Positions 35,501 to 43,860 are shown, numbered from the stretch's first letter. The stretch: DNA of 64,000 nt from Micromonospora yangpuensis (GCF_900091615.1 NZ_FMIA01000002.1:5332001-5396000), one strand, 5' to 3'. Notes: generated from the letters alone by a model not told the origin. Program-made: numbers and translations.

Positions 35501-36550
35501 GTGCAGAAGTCGATGTTCACCGCCTATCTGGGAGTCGCCGTGCTGGCCACGGCCACCCTGGCCACCGTCGGCGGCACGCCCGCCACGGCCGACAGCGCCA
35601 CCCCGCTCGGCCTGCCGGCGTACGGCGACCACGTGGTCGACGACGACCACGGGCACGTCTTCGTCAGCGGTGGCCCCACCGGCAACGGGGTGGTCGTCAC
35701 CAACCGCTACGGCGGCGTGGTCAAGACGATCACCGGTCAGTACGGCGCCACCGGCCTGGCCCTGGACGCACCCCGGGACCGGCTCTACGTCGCCAACGCC
35801 GCCGGGGACGCGGTCTCCGTCATCGACCTGCACTCCCTGACCGAGATCGATCGCATCCCCACCGGTGCGCAGACCTGCCCGACCCACCTGACCCGTACCG
35901 ACGAGGTGCTCTGGTTCGGCTACGGCTGCGAGGGCACCTGGAACGGCGGTATCGGCCGCATCGAGTTCCCCGAGCCGGAGCCGCCGGCCGAACCGCAGGT
36001 CACGCTCAACCGGCAGGGGTCGACGGCCTTCCAGCGCGCGCCCCTGGTCACCGCGCACGACGACTGCGCCGGCCCGCTGGTCGCCGGCCAGCCGTACCTC
36101 AGCCTCTCCACCGTGTACGTCTACGACGTCGACGACGCCCACGAGCTCGACACCCGGACCTCGGGCACCGCGCCGGGCAGCAACCTGTACGACATCGCCC
36201 TCGACCAGCGGGGCGAGATCCTGTTCACCGGGGCCGGGTCGCGCAACAACGCCCCCGCATACAGCACCGAGGACCTCTCCGGCCGGGGTTCGTACCACAG
36301 CGGTTACCACCCGCTGGCCGTCGCGCCGACCGCCGACGACCTGCACATCGCCGTCGGCGTCCGGGCCACCGGCGACGACGTCTACGTCTACGAGCTGGGC
36401 GGGGTCATCCCCACCGAACGCCTCGACCTGACCGGCGACGTGCTCGCCCCGCGCGGGCTGGCCTGGTCGGCCGACGGCGACACCCTGTACGCGGTGAGCG
36501 AGCCCCCGGCCGGCGGCTCACCCACCCTCCATGTGGTGGACGTTTTCTGA
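35501..36550 (+). CDS. Secreted YVTN-type beta-propeller protein
   Basis: A 349-residue protein from GTG 35501 with GGGGGAGA seven bases upstream. An N-terminal signal peptide (TAYLGVAVLATATLA ... TPATA) is followed by repeated propeller blades: LYVANAAGDAVSVIDLHS and similar units, ending TLYAVSEPPAGG and LHVVDVF. Two Cys pairs suggest extracytoplasmic disulfides. YVTN propellers are binding scaffolds; the ligand is unknown. It is divergent from the RHS gene, so a surface role linked to that locus is possible but unproven. A terminator follows at 36572. Confidence 0.82.
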   Translation: MQKSMFTAYLGVAVLATATLATVGGTPATADSATPLGLPAYGDHVVDDDHGHVFVSGGPTGNGVVVTNRYGGVVKTITGQYGATGLALDAPRDRLYVANAAGDAVSVIDLHSLTEIDRIPTGAQTCPTHLTRTDEVLWFGYGCEGTWNGGIGRIEFPEPEPPAEPQVTLNRQGSTAFQRAPLVTAHDDCAGPLVAGQPYLSLSTVYVYDVDDAHELDTRTSGTAPGSNLYDIALDQRGEILFTGAGSRNNAPAYSTEDLSGRGSYHSGYHPLAVAPTADDLHIAVGVRATGDDVYVYELGGVIPTERLDLTGDVLAPRGLAWSADGDTLYAVSEPPAGGSPTLHVVDVF

Positions 36551-36571
36551 CGGTCACCCCCCGACGGCGAT

Positions 36572-36599
36572 CGGGTGTCACCCTGGAGGGTGGCACCCG
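36572..36599 (+). terminator. Terminator after the beta-propeller gene
   Basis: CGGGTGTCACCCT pairs with AGGGTGGCACCCG over 13 positions with one G-U pair and a tight loop, 21 bases beyond the stop codon. Confidence 0.75.
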
Positions 36600-36665
36600 A
36601 TTCGTCGTCCCACCCGTCGCCACCCGTCCCACGGTTCACAACCCGCTGTGGCGCACGCCACGATT

Positions 36666-36700
36666 CTGACCGATCGGTCAGGCTCTGACCGATCGGTCAG
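36666..36700. promoter_or_regulatory. Two perfect TetR-type operators
   Basis: The 16-bp palindrome CTGACCGATCGGTCAG occurs twice, at 36666-36681 and 36685-36700, centre to centre 19 bases. It ends 28 bases before the TetR start. Autoregulation of the TetR-MMPL operon is the obvious reading. Confidence 0.85.
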
Positions 36701-36728
36701 GCATTCTGGTGCCCGGGAGGTGGCCGAC

Positions 36729-37373
36729 ATGGCTCGGGCGGTACCGGAGACGCGGGACGAGATCCTCGCCGCGGCGGCGCGGCGGTTCGCCGTGTCCGGC
36801 TACAAGGCCACCTCGTTGCAGGACATCGCCCGCGAGGTGGGCTGCTCGAAGGCCGCCGTGCTCTACCACTTCGCCAGCAAGGAAGCCCTGCTCGGTGAGC
36901 TGATGGGGCCCGCGATCGCGGGCTTCCAGGCGATGGTCGACCGGCTCACCTGGCTGACCGGCACCGTGGCCCAGGAGGCAGCCGTCAACGGGTTCGTCGA
37001 CCTGGCGGTGCGGTTCCGGCGGGAGATCGCCCTGCTCGGTGCCGACCTGCCCGAACTGCTGCTGCACCCCGAGTTCAGCCACGTGCACCAGGGGACCGAA
37101 CGGTTGATCGCGGCACTCGCCGGCTCCGACCGACCCACCGCCCGGATCGCCGCGCTGGTCCTCCTGGCCGGGATCGCGCACAGCTGCCCCGAGTTGGTCG
37201 ACGTACCCGACGACGAGCTGCGCACCGCCCTGCTGGCCGTGTCGCGGCGCGCCGTCGAACCGGCCGACCCGCCCGGCACATCCACCGGACACCCCGGCGC
37301 GCCGGCCGGCCACGTCGCCGCGTCGACCGACCACTCCGGCGCACCGGCCGGAAGACCCACACCGACCACCTGA
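36729..37373 (+). CDS. TetR-family repressor
   Basis: A 214-residue regulator. The start is placed at ATG 36729 (MARAVPETRDEIL) with GGGAGG upstream; the frame is open earlier, but those codons overlap the operators. The helix-turn-helix spans about residues 20-63 (FAVSGYKATSLQDIAREVG, CSKAAVLYHFASKEALL). The ligand-binding C-domain ends in a disordered Pro/Gly/His tail with AGHP-like repeats. It precedes the MMPL gene by 33 bases and probably represses both through the paired operators. Confidence 0.92.
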   Translation: MARAVPETRDEILAAAARRFAVSGYKATSLQDIAREVGCSKAAVLYHFASKEALLGELMGPAIAGFQAMVDRLTWLTGTVAQEAAVNGFVDLAVRFRREIALLGADLPELLLHPEFSHVHQGTERLIAALAGSDRPTARIAALVLLAGIAHSCPELVDVPDDELRTALLAVSRRAVEPADPPGTSTGHPGAPAGHVAASTDHSGAPAGRPTPTT

Positions 37374-37406
37374 CCCGTCACACCCAACCCGAGGACAAGG
37401 ATCTCC

Positions 37407-39581
37407 ATGGCGACCCTGTTGTACCGGCTCGGCCGGGCATCGTTGCGCCGCCGGCGACTCGTCGTCGCCGTCTGGCTCGTCGTACTCGTCGGACTCGGCC
37501 TGGCCGCGGCGACCCTGCGCGGCCCGATGTCGAGCAACCTCTCGATGCCCGGTACCGAGTCGCAGCGCGCGCTCGACCTCCTCGCCGAGCAGTTCCCGGC
37601 GGCCAGTGGGGCCACCGGCACCATCGCCCTGAAGGCCCCGACCGAAGGGGCCCTGGCCAGCCCGGAGGGGCAGGCCGTGGTCCAGGGCCTGGTCGAGGAG
37701 GCCAGCCAACTGCCCGGCGTGGTCGGCGCGGTGAACCCGCTGCAGGCCGGGGCGGTCTCCCCCGACGGCCGGTACGCGCTGGTCCAGGTGCAGTTCGCCG
37801 AGCGGGCGGACAGCGTCACCGAGGAGCAGCGGGAGGCGTACGGCGAGGTCGGCGCGACCGCCGAGCAGCAGGGCTGGGAGGTCGCCCCCGGCGGTGAGGT
37901 GCTCGCCGGCGTACCGGAGATCGGCTCCTCCGAGGCGCTCGGCGTGCTGGTGGCCGCCGTCGTCCTGGTGATCACCTTCGGCTCCCTGGTGGCCGCCGGG
38001 ATGACCATGCTCAACGCGCTGATCGGGGTCGGGGTCGGCATGGCCGGCCTGTACGCCCTGAGCAACGTCTTCGAGATGACCGACGTCACCCCGGTCCTGG
38101 CGCTGATGCTCGGCCTCGCCGTGGGCATCGACTACTCTCTGTTCATCACCTCCCGGCACCGACAGAACCTCATGCAGGGGCTCGAACCCGACGAGGCCGT
38201 CGGCCGGGCGGTCGGCACCGCCGGCTCGGCGGTGGTCTTCGCCGGGGCCACCGTGATCATCGCCCTGGCCGGTCTCTCCGTCGTCGGCATCCCGTTCCTC
38301 AGCGCGATGGGCCTGGCCGCAGCGGGTACGGTCACCGTCGCCGTGCTGGTCGCGATCACCCTCCAGCCGGCCCTGCTCGGCTTCGCCGGCGCCCGGGTGC
38401 TGCCCCGCAAGCTGCGCCAGGGCAGCGGTGACGACGCCTCGACGCACCCCGACGCACCCGAGAACCGGAACACCTTCGGCTTCCGCTGGGCCGGTTGGAT
38501 CACCCGGTTCCGCATTCCGGTGATCCTGGCCGGGCTGCTCGGTCTCGGCCTGCTCGCCGTACCGGCGTTGGACATGCGGTTGGCCCTGCCGGACGACAGC
38601 ACCGCGCCCGCCGGATCGGCGGCCCGGGAGAACAGCGAGTTGATCCGGGAGGGCTTCGGCCCCGGCTTCACCGGCCGGCTCGTGCTGGTCGTCACCGGTG
38701 ACCAGCCGCAGGCCGTCCAGGCGGCGGTCCCGCAGGTCACCCAGGCCATCCAGGGCACCCCCGGGGTGGTCGCCGTGGCGCCGGCGCAGTTCAGCCCGGC
38801 CGGCGACACCGCGCTGCTGGCGGTCATCCCGCAGTCCGGGCCGACCGACCAGGCCACCGAGGACCTGGTCCACGACATCCGGGCCACCGTGGCCGACGTC
38901 GACCAGGTCGACGTACTGCTGACCGGGGTCACCGCCATCGGCATCGACGTCTCGGAGAAGCTCGCCGACGCGATGCCGGTCTACCTGCTGATCGTGGTCG
39001 GACTGTCGATCCTGCTGCTGATGCTGGTGTTCCGCTCGATCCTGGTGCCGGTCAAGGCCGCGCTGGGCTTCCTGCTCACCGTGGCGGCCACCTTCGGGAT
39101 CACCGTGGCGGTGTTCCAGGAGGGGACCCTGTCCGGGCTGGTCGGCCTGGACACCCCCGGGCCGCTGATCAGCTTCCTGCCGATCCTGCTCATCGGCATC
39201 CTGTTCGGACTGGCCATGGACTACGAGGTCTTCCTGGTCTCCCGGATGCGGGAGGACTTCGTCCACGGCGACACCGCCCAGCAGGCCACCGTCAACGGCA
39301 TGGGGCACGGCGCCCGGGTGGTCACCGCCGCCGCGCTGATCATGATCTCGGTCTTCGGTGGTTTCGTCTTCTTCCTCGACGACCCGGTCATCAAGTCGAT
39401 CGGTTTCGCCCTCGCCGTCGGGGTCGCGATCGACGCCTTCGTGGTCCGGATGACCATCGTGCCGGCGGTACTGTCGCTGCTCGGTGACCGCGCCTGGTGG
39501 CTGCCGCGCTGGCTGGACCGGATCCTGCCCAACGTGGACATCGAGGGCGAGAAGCTCCGCGCCCGCCTCGACCCCCAGTAG
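37407..39581 (+). CDS. MMPL-family membrane exporter
   Basis: A 724-residue RND-superfamily protein of the MMPL type: one N-terminal helix, extracytoplasmic loop, five-helix bundle, repeated. Diagnostic segments include GLAVGIDYSLFITSRHRQ, with the Asp-Tyr proton-relay pair, and GLAMDYEVFLVSRMRE in the second half. Relatives export lipids, siderophores or drugs; the substrate here is open. GAGGACAAGGA lies before the ATG. It is in an operon with the TetR gene, so it is probably induced by its substrate. A perfect hairpin follows the stop. Confidence 0.93.
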   Translation: MATLLYRLGRASLRRRRLVVAVWLVVLVGLGLAAATLRGPMSSNLSMPGTESQRALDLLAEQFPAASGATGTIALKAPTEGALASPEGQAVVQGLVEEASQLPGVVGAVNPLQAGAVSPDGRYALVQVQFAERADSVTEEQREAYGEVGATAEQQGWEVAPGGEVLAGVPEIGSSEALGVLVAAVVLVITFGSLVAAGMTMLNALIGVGVGMAGLYALSNVFEMTDVTPVLALMLGLAVGIDYSLFITSRHRQNLMQGLEPDEAVGRAVGTAGSAVVFAGATVIIALAGLSVVGIPFLSAMGLAAAGTVTVAVLVAITLQPALLGFAGARVLPRKLRQGSGDDASTHPDAPENRNTFGFRWAGWITRFRIPVILAGLLGLGLLAVPALDMRLALPDDSTAPAGSAARENSELIREGFGPGFTGRLVLVVTGDQPQAVQAAVPQVTQAIQGTPGVVAVAPAQFSPAGDTALLAVIPQSGPTDQATEDLVHDIRATVADVDQVDVLLTGVTAIGIDVSEKLADAMPVYLLIVVGLSILLLMLVFRSILVPVKAALGFLLTVAATFGITVAVFQEGTLSGLVGLDTPGPLISFLPILLIGILFGLAMDYEVFLVSRMREDFVHGDTAQQATVNGMGHGARVVTAAALIMISVFGGFVFFLDDPVIKSIGFALAVGVAIDAFVVRMTIVPAVLSLLGDRAWWLPRWLDRILPNVDIEGEKLRARLDPQ

Positions 39582-39584
39582 TTG

Positions 39585-39636
39585 AAAGGAAGGGCCCCCT
39601 GTTAACGCTTTCTGTTGCACAGGGGGCCCTTCCTAA
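39585..39636 (+). terminator. Dispersed 3'-end repeat, copy C, forming the MMPL terminator
   Basis: AGGAAGGGCCCCCTGT (39587-39602) and its exact complement (39619-39634) form a 16-bp stem with a 16-base loop, starting six bases after the MMPL stop. The 5' half, with GTTAACGC, matches the repeats at 13487-13538 and 41096-41148. Confidence 0.85.
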
Positions 39637-39722
39637 CAGCCGAGGGGCGCGGCGCGACAGCTGAGGGGCCACGTCGTGACAGCCGAGGGGCCGTCGCGGC
39701 AGCTGAGAGGCCGCGTCGCGCT
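39637..39722. repeat. Tandem repeat after the MMPL terminator
   Basis: About four imperfect copies of a 21-22-bp unit around GACAGCCGAGGGGCC. It fills the gap between the MMPL and esterase genes, which converge here. Confidence 0.7.
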
Positions 39723-40978
39723 CAGACACCGGAGGGCCAGGTCTCCAGCTCTCCGGGGAACGACACGGCGGGCAACGGGTGCAGCGGCGTGGTCTCGTCA
39801 CACCAGACGAACCCGTCGTACCGTTGCGCCAGCCGGGTCGGCACGTAGTTGCCCCACGACTCGAAGCTCGGGTCGTACACCACCCCGATCGCCCGGTGGT
39901 CGACGGTCCCGGTCGCCCAGTCCGGCTCGTCGGGGCCGTCGAAGACCAGCACCGCCCGCTCCGGCAACAGTTCGTGCAGTCGCTGCTCGACCGAGCCGGG
40001 CCGGGCCGGCGGCACCGGCATCGTCTCGGCCGCCGACCCCCACCCCGGAGCGGCGATCACCGCCCCCCGGTACGCGCCGAAGCCGATCAGCGCCACCGCG
40101 TCGGCACCGTGCCGCTCCCGGGCCAGCTGACCGATATTGACCATTCCGTCGGCACCCATGTCGGTGGCCCGCGCATCGCCGACATGGGTGTTGTGCGCCC
40201 AGACCACGCCCCGCGCGCCGTCGCCGTACCGGTCGAGCAGCCGGTCCAGGGTGTCGGCCATGTGGGTGTCCCGCACGTTCCACGACTCCGGCCCGCCGCC
40301 GACCATCGTCCGGTAGTAGCGTTCCGCGCCCGCGACGACCTCCGCGTTCTGCCAGGCCGAGAAGCGGTCCGGGCCGTCCGATGTGGCGTGTTCCCGGGTA
40401 CGCGCGAGCAGGCGGATCACCTCCTCCTCGCAGCGCGCCGAGACGAACCGGCTGGCCATCCCGTACTCCTCGATCCGCTTGCCGTACGGCTCGAAGCAGC
40501 GGTACGCCTCCTGCGCCGCCTCCAACGAGGTCGGGTCCTCCTCGCCGAGGTAGTCGAAGATCGCCTGCATCGACTCCCAGAGGCTGTACACGTCGAGTCC
40601 GTGGAAGCCGACCCGCGCCGACGCCGGCCGGTCCAGGTTCCACGCCCGCAGCCACCGGCAGAACCGGGCCACCTCGGCGTTGGCCCACATCCAGGTGGGC
40701 CACCTGTCGAACCGCTCCAACGCGGTACGTGGATCGGCCGCGCCGCCGGGCGCCCCGATCACCGACCGGTTCACCCGGTCGCAGTCCGGCCAGTCCCCCT
40801 CGACCGCGACGAAGGAGAACCCGCACTCGGCGATCAACCGCCGGGTGAGCTGTTCGCGCAGTCGGTAGTAGTCGTGGCTGCCGTGGGTGGCCTCGCCGAT
40901 CATGACCACCCGGGCGTCCCGGACCCGCTCCAGCAGCGGATCGAAGTCACTCGGCGCGCCGAGCCGCTGTACCAGCAT
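39722..40978 (-). CDS. Erythromycin-esterase family hydrolase
   Basis: A 418-residue protein of the EreA/EreB superfamily. It opens with RVVMIGEATHGSHDYYRLR, where His32 and His35 belong to the conserved active-site region, and includes FVAVEGDWPDCDRVNR and GVVWAHNTHVGDARATDMG. The length is full. True macrolide esterases form one branch; most chromosomal homologues have unproven substrates, so resistance should not be assumed. It has no obvious operon partner and converges with the MMPL gene. Confidence 0.85.
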   Translation of the reverse strand: MLVQRLGAPSDFDPLLERVRDARVVMIGEATHGSHDYYRLREQLTRRLIAECGFSFVAVEGDWPDCDRVNRSVIGAPGGAADPRTALERFDRWPTWMWANAEVARFCRWLRAWNLDRPASARVGFHGLDVYSLWESMQAIFDYLGEEDPTSLEAAQEAYRCFEPYGKRIEEYGMASRFVSARCEEEVIRLLARTREHATSDGPDRFSAWQNAEVVAGAERYYRTMVGGGPESWNVRDTHMADTLDRLLDRYGDGARGVVWAHNTHVGDARATDMGADGMVNIGQLARERHGADAVALIGFGAYRGAVIAAPGWGSAAETMPVPPARPGSVEQRLHELLPERAVLVFDGPDEPDWATGTVDHRAIGVVYDPSFESWGNYVPTRLAQRYDGFVWCDETTPLHPLPAVSFPGELETWPSGV

Positions 40979-41095
40979 TCCGCCGGCTACCCGCCCCCCA
41001 TCGGGGCAAACCGGCGTGAAGACCGCCCGAACGGGTAGCCCACGCGTGCCGCGGCTGTAACGCCCGCCCCGCGCGGGCGACGCGGCAGCGCGGTG

Positions 41096-41148
41096 TGTGA
41101 GAGGGGTGCCCCGCTCGACCGAATGCGTTAAGAAGGGGCCCTTCCTTA
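41096..41148 (-). repeat. Dispersed 3'-end repeat, copy B (contains the stop codon of the oxidoreductase)
   Basis: On the minus strand TGTAAGGAAGGGGCCCC runs through the oxidoreductase stop codon TAA, then TTAACGC and GAGCGGGGCACCCC follow. About 80% of positions match copy A. The host gene's stop codon is supplied by the element. Confidence 0.7.
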
Positions 41149-42045
41149 CAGCTGGGTGGTGGTGGCGGTGGTGCGGGCGGTCTCGGCTGCGGCGAGGACC
41201 GCGACGACCTCGCGGCCGAACCGGACGTCGCAGCGGTGGTCGCGGGTGCCGGCGTCGATCTCCGCCAGCAGCTGGTCGAGGGCGGCACCGAGGGCGGTGA
41301 TCGGGCTGCCGTCACCGGGCGGTACGTGCTGCACCCCGTTCTCGCCGTAGAAGACGAACTCCCGGGCATCGGCCCCCGGCGGGGCGTCCAGGGTGAGCGA
41401 GACCGTGCTGGTGGCACCCCCGTCGTGGGTGAGCAGCAGGTGCACCAGGCCACGCGGGCCGTCCATCGCGGCCACCCGGGTCACCCGGCCGAGCACCGGC
41501 AGGATGATCGAGAGCGCGTGCGGTCCGACGTCCCAGAGCGCGCCGTGCTCCCGCCGCCAGGTGGAATCCTGGTACGGCCCGCCCGGCTGGAAGATCGACG
41601 CGAACCGCAACGCATGACCGGTGTGCCAACCGCCGGCTGCCGAGGCCGAGGCGAGGAACGCGGCGATGTCCGGCAGGAACCGGCTGGTGAAGAAGACCAC
41701 CGAGGCGACCCCGGACTGCTCGGCGGCGGCCACCACCCGGTCGGCGTCGGCCACGGTCAACGCGGTCGGCTTGTCCAGCAGCAGGTGCCGGCCGGCGGTG
41801 GCGGCCCGGACTGCGAGGTCGGCCTGTACGTCCGGCGGGAGCGCCACCGACACCGCGTCGACCGCCTCGATCAGGGCGTCGGCGTCGGTGAAGACCGGCA
41901 CCCCGTACCGGGCGGCCAGCGCGGCGGCCTTCTCCGGGTTACGCCCCCAGACTCCGGCCAACTCGATCCGGGGGTGGGCGTCGAGCGCCGGGGCGTGCGC
42001 CTTCGTCGCCCAGTGACCGGTGCCGAACAATCCGAACCGCAGCAC
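41146..42045 (-). CDS. Gfo/Idh/MocA-family oxidoreductase
   Basis: A 299-residue NAD(P)-dependent oxidoreductase. The Rossmann N-terminus has GLFGTGHWATKAHAPAL, and LLLDKPTALTVADADRVV carries the EKP-like signature as DKP. The C-terminal substrate domain has WRREHGALWDVGPHALS, with the conserved His. Substrates are usually sugars or inositols; this cannot be refined. The GTG at 42045 has GGGAGG four bases upstream. It appears monocistronic, and its stop codon lies in a dispersed repeat. Confidence 0.9.
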   Translation of the reverse strand: MLRFGLFGTGHWATKAHAPALDAHPRIELAGVWGRNPEKAAALAARYGVPVFTDADALIEAVDAVSVALPPDVQADLAVRAATAGRHLLLDKPTALTVADADRVVAAAEQSGVASVVFFTSRFLPDIAAFLASASAAGGWHTGHALRFASIFQPGGPYQDSTWRREHGALWDVGPHALSIILPVLGRVTRVAAMDGPRGLVHLLLTHDGGATSTVSLTLDAPPGADAREFVFYGENGVQHVPPGDGSPITALGAALDQLLAEIDAGTRDHRCDVRFGREVVAVLAAAETARTTATTTQL

Positions 42046-42126
42046 GGAACCTCCCGGATGTCGTTCTCCGCCACGCCGACGCCGCAGCCGTGAGCCACGC
42101 TAGCCGCCGGCCACCGCGACCGCAGC

Positions 42127-42408
42127 TCACCACCCCGGCACCGGGGCTCGGGGCCGTCCTGGTTGCGCCGGGACGGGTTGGCGCTGAGTCGTCAGCCCTG
42201 CCGTTCGCACGAAGATCGCTCGACGTACAACGGCGTCGCCCCGGGCATCGAGTTGGTAGGCCTCCAACCAGGTCCACCCGTCGTAGGTGGTCTTGGTCCA
42301 GCCCTCGATCACGCGAATCACCCGGATCACGATCGGCTTCGTAAACTGAGGGCTGGCAGCGCGGGTTACGAGGACCAGATCGCCTGCCTCCGGCAGTGGC
42401 GCGTTCAC
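42127..42408 (-). CDS. Small conserved-looking hypothetical protein
   Basis: A 93-residue protein from GTG 42408 with AAGGA six bases upstream. The core reads GDLVLVTRAASPQFTKP, RVIRVIEGWTKTTYDGWTW and LEAYQLDARGDAVVRRAIF, a compact beta-rich fold with aromatic residues, then a basic proline-rich tail. I recall similar proteins in Micromonospora but know no function. Its start overlaps the stop of the Cys-rich frame upstream (GTGA), suggesting a coupled two-gene unit. Confidence 0.6.
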   Translation of the reverse strand: MNAPLPEAGDLVLVTRAASPQFTKPIVIRVIRVIEGWTKTTYDGWTWLEAYQLDARGDAVVRRAIFVRTAGLTTQRQPVPAQPGRPRAPVPGW

Positions 42409-42524
42409 CGCAGGTCCTTCACCCGCAGCCAGGCCAGAATCCGAGCACGCGATATCGCGACGCGGGGGCACCAGCCATCCGGACGGCACCGGTGGCAACG
42501 GCTGCCGTTGTGGTCATAATGAGT
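42405..42524 (-). CDS. Very small Cys-rich protein, start not found
   Basis: The minus frame ending at TGA 42405 encodes HNGSRCHRCRPDGWCPRVAI and then SRARILAWLRVKDLR. The C-x2-C-x5-C arrangement with a nearby His looks like a zinc knuckle. No ATG, GTG or TTG occurs in frame near the expected beginning at about 42524, where a palindrome and a -10-like box lie, so the gene may be truncated or use a rare start. Coupling to the next gene by GTGA supports translation. Confidence 0.35.
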   Translation of the reverse strand, partial: THYDHNGSRCHRCRPDGWCPRVAISRARILAWLRVKDLR

Positions 42525-42538
42525 TGCCTCAAGGCAAC
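42515..42538. promoter_or_regulatory. -10 box and palindrome between divergent small genes
   Basis: CATAAT (42515-42520, plus strand) is a -10-like box, directly followed by the palindrome GTTGCCT-CA-AGGCAAC (42523-42538). On the other strand CATTAT overlaps. One repressor here could control both directions. Confidence 0.5.
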
Positions 42539-42602
42539 CCCCAAGGGCGTTTCCTAACCCTGAACATCTTTGTGCAAGGGGGTGAAGCCATACCGTCAGT
42601 TT

Positions 42603-42794
42603 GTGGAGCTGCTTGGGTTGGATGAGATCCGTGATCTCCTCGGCGGGATCAGCAAGCAGCGCGCCACGATCATCGTGGGCCGCAAGGGCTTTCCTGACCC
42701 TGTCGTGACCTTGAAGATGGGGCGCGTCTGGGACGGCGCGGCCGTTCGGGCGTGGATAGCCGACCACCGCCCCGCCCCGGCAGACGAGGACTGA
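42603..42794 (+). CDS. Small AlpA/excisionase-like helix-turn-helix protein
   Basis: A 63-residue protein if read from GTG 42603 (MELLGLDEIRDLLGGISKQR); the frame is open to TTG 42570 and the start is uncertain. It has the MerR/AlpA-like winged helix of excisionase-type proteins: LDEIRDLLGG, then RKGFPDPVVTL and GRVWDGAAVRAWIADHR. Such proteins regulate transcription or excision of mobile elements, but no integrase is in the window. It may bind the palindrome at 42523-42538. Confidence 0.65.
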   Translation: MELLGLDEIRDLLGGISKQRATIIVGRKGFPDPVVTLKMGRVWDGAAVRAWIADHRPAPADED

Positions 42795-42875
42795 CGTGCC
42801 CGCGCCTGGCGGTCTACCGCCAGGCGGCGCGACCTTGCTGGCCACCACCCACATGGTGAGTACTACGGCGGTTAG

Positions 42876-42881
42876 TAGGCT
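42876..42881 (+). promoter_or_regulatory. -10 box for a leaderless membrane-protein transcript
   Basis: TAGGCT ends six bases before the GTG at 42888, which has no ribosome site, so transcription probably starts at the start codon. Confidence 0.5.
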
Positions 42882-42887
42882 GGGGCG

Positions 42888-43328
42888 GTGACCGAGGGAT
42901 GGGCCGGGGGGCTGGCGATGACCAGTGCCGCCGCGACGGGTTCGCCGGTGGACGGGATCCTGGCGACGGCGACGATCGTGCTGTCGCTCGTACTCGCGGG
43001 GTGGGCCCTGGTGGCGGCGGTGCGCCACCGGGCACCGGACCGGGCGCAGTTTGTCGGCCTGGCCGTGCTGGAGCTCGCGCTGGTCGCACTGGTGGTGGTG
43101 GCGCTGGTCGCGCTCGGCGGCGGGGAGCGGCCCGGCGAGCCGGGGGCGTTCGCCGGGTACGTGGTGACGTTGGTCTGCCTGCCCCCGCTGGCCGCGGTGC
43201 TGGCCCGGATGGAGCCCACCCGGTGGGGTTCGGCGATCGTCTGCGTGGTCTGCCTGGTCGTGCCGGTGGTGGTGGTCCGGCTCCAGCAGACCTGGGCGGT
43301 CGTGGCCGCCGGAGGCTCCGGTGGCTGA
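42888..43328 (+). CDS. Small four-helix membrane protein
   Basis: A 146-residue hydrophobic protein with four predicted membrane helices (about 24-45, 55-77, 87-104, 112-134) and short loops. No motif identifies a family. Its stop overlaps the next membrane-protein gene by eight bases, so they are coupled. Translation is probably leaderless. Confidence 0.7.
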   Translation: MTEGWAGGLAMTSAAATGSPVDGILATATIVLSLVLAGWALVAAVRHRAPDRAQFVGLAVLELALVALVVVALVALGGGERPGEPGAFAGYVVTLVCLPPLAAVLARMEPTRWGSAIVCVVCLVVPVVVVRLQQTWAVVAAGGSGG

Positions 43329-43851
43329 GCCGACCCCACCGGCCGGGCCGCCAGCGGCGGAGCCAGCCGGGCAGCCAGCAGCCGAGCCAACCGGCCAACA
43401 AGCGACCCCACCAGCCGGGCAGCCAGCCGGTGAGCCCAGGGGCACCAACCGGGGGCCAGGGCGGTTGCTGATCGCGGTCTACCTGCTCTTCGCGATCGCG
43501 GCGACCGCACGCGCCGGGTTGCAGATCGCGACGAAACTCGCCGAGGCCCCGGTGGCGTACCTGCTCTCCGGGGTGGCGGCGGTGATCTACATCGTGGCCG
43601 CGGTGGGGCTGGCCCGCGCCGGCACCGGTGGCCGGCGGACCGCGCTGGTCTGCTGTTCGGTGGAGCTGGCCGGGGTGTTGGGGGTGGGCGCGCTGAGCCT
43701 GGCCGACCCGGCGCTCTTCCCCGACGAGACGGTCTGGTCGGAGTTCGGCAGCGGCTACGGGTACATCCCGCTGGTGTTGCCGGTGCTCGGCCTGGCCTGG
43801 CTGTGGCGGACCCGCGGCGCGGACCGGACGGATCCGTCCGGTCGCGGCTGA
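43321..43851 (+). CDS. Membrane protein with proline-rich N-terminal tail
   Basis: A 176-residue protein. Residues 1-45 are a disordered tail of PAGQPAAEP-like units; four membrane helices follow (about 49-68, 75-98, 105-125, 145-165). It overlaps the preceding gene by eight bases and probably works with it. No family is recognised. Confidence 0.7.
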   Translation: MAEPTPPAGPPAAEPAGQPAAEPTGQQATPPAGQPAGEPRGTNRGPGRLLIAVYLLFAIAATARAGLQIATKLAEAPVAYLLSGVAAVIYIVAAVGLARAGTGGRRTALVCCSVELAGVLGVGALSLADPALFPDETVWSEFGSGYGYIPLVLPVLGLAWLWRTRGADRTDPSGRG

Positions 43852-43860
43852 GCCGCCGCC

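Noticed and set aside
36678..39620. A minus-strand frame of nearly 1,000 codons opposite TetR and MMPL
   Set aside because: It runs through two well-supported plus-strand genes and has low-complexity Asp/Gly/Arg composition.
39722..40978. Macrolide-resistance gene
   Set aside because: The family motifs fit erythromycin esterase-like proteins, but most chromosomal members have unknown substrates; resistance cannot be claimed.
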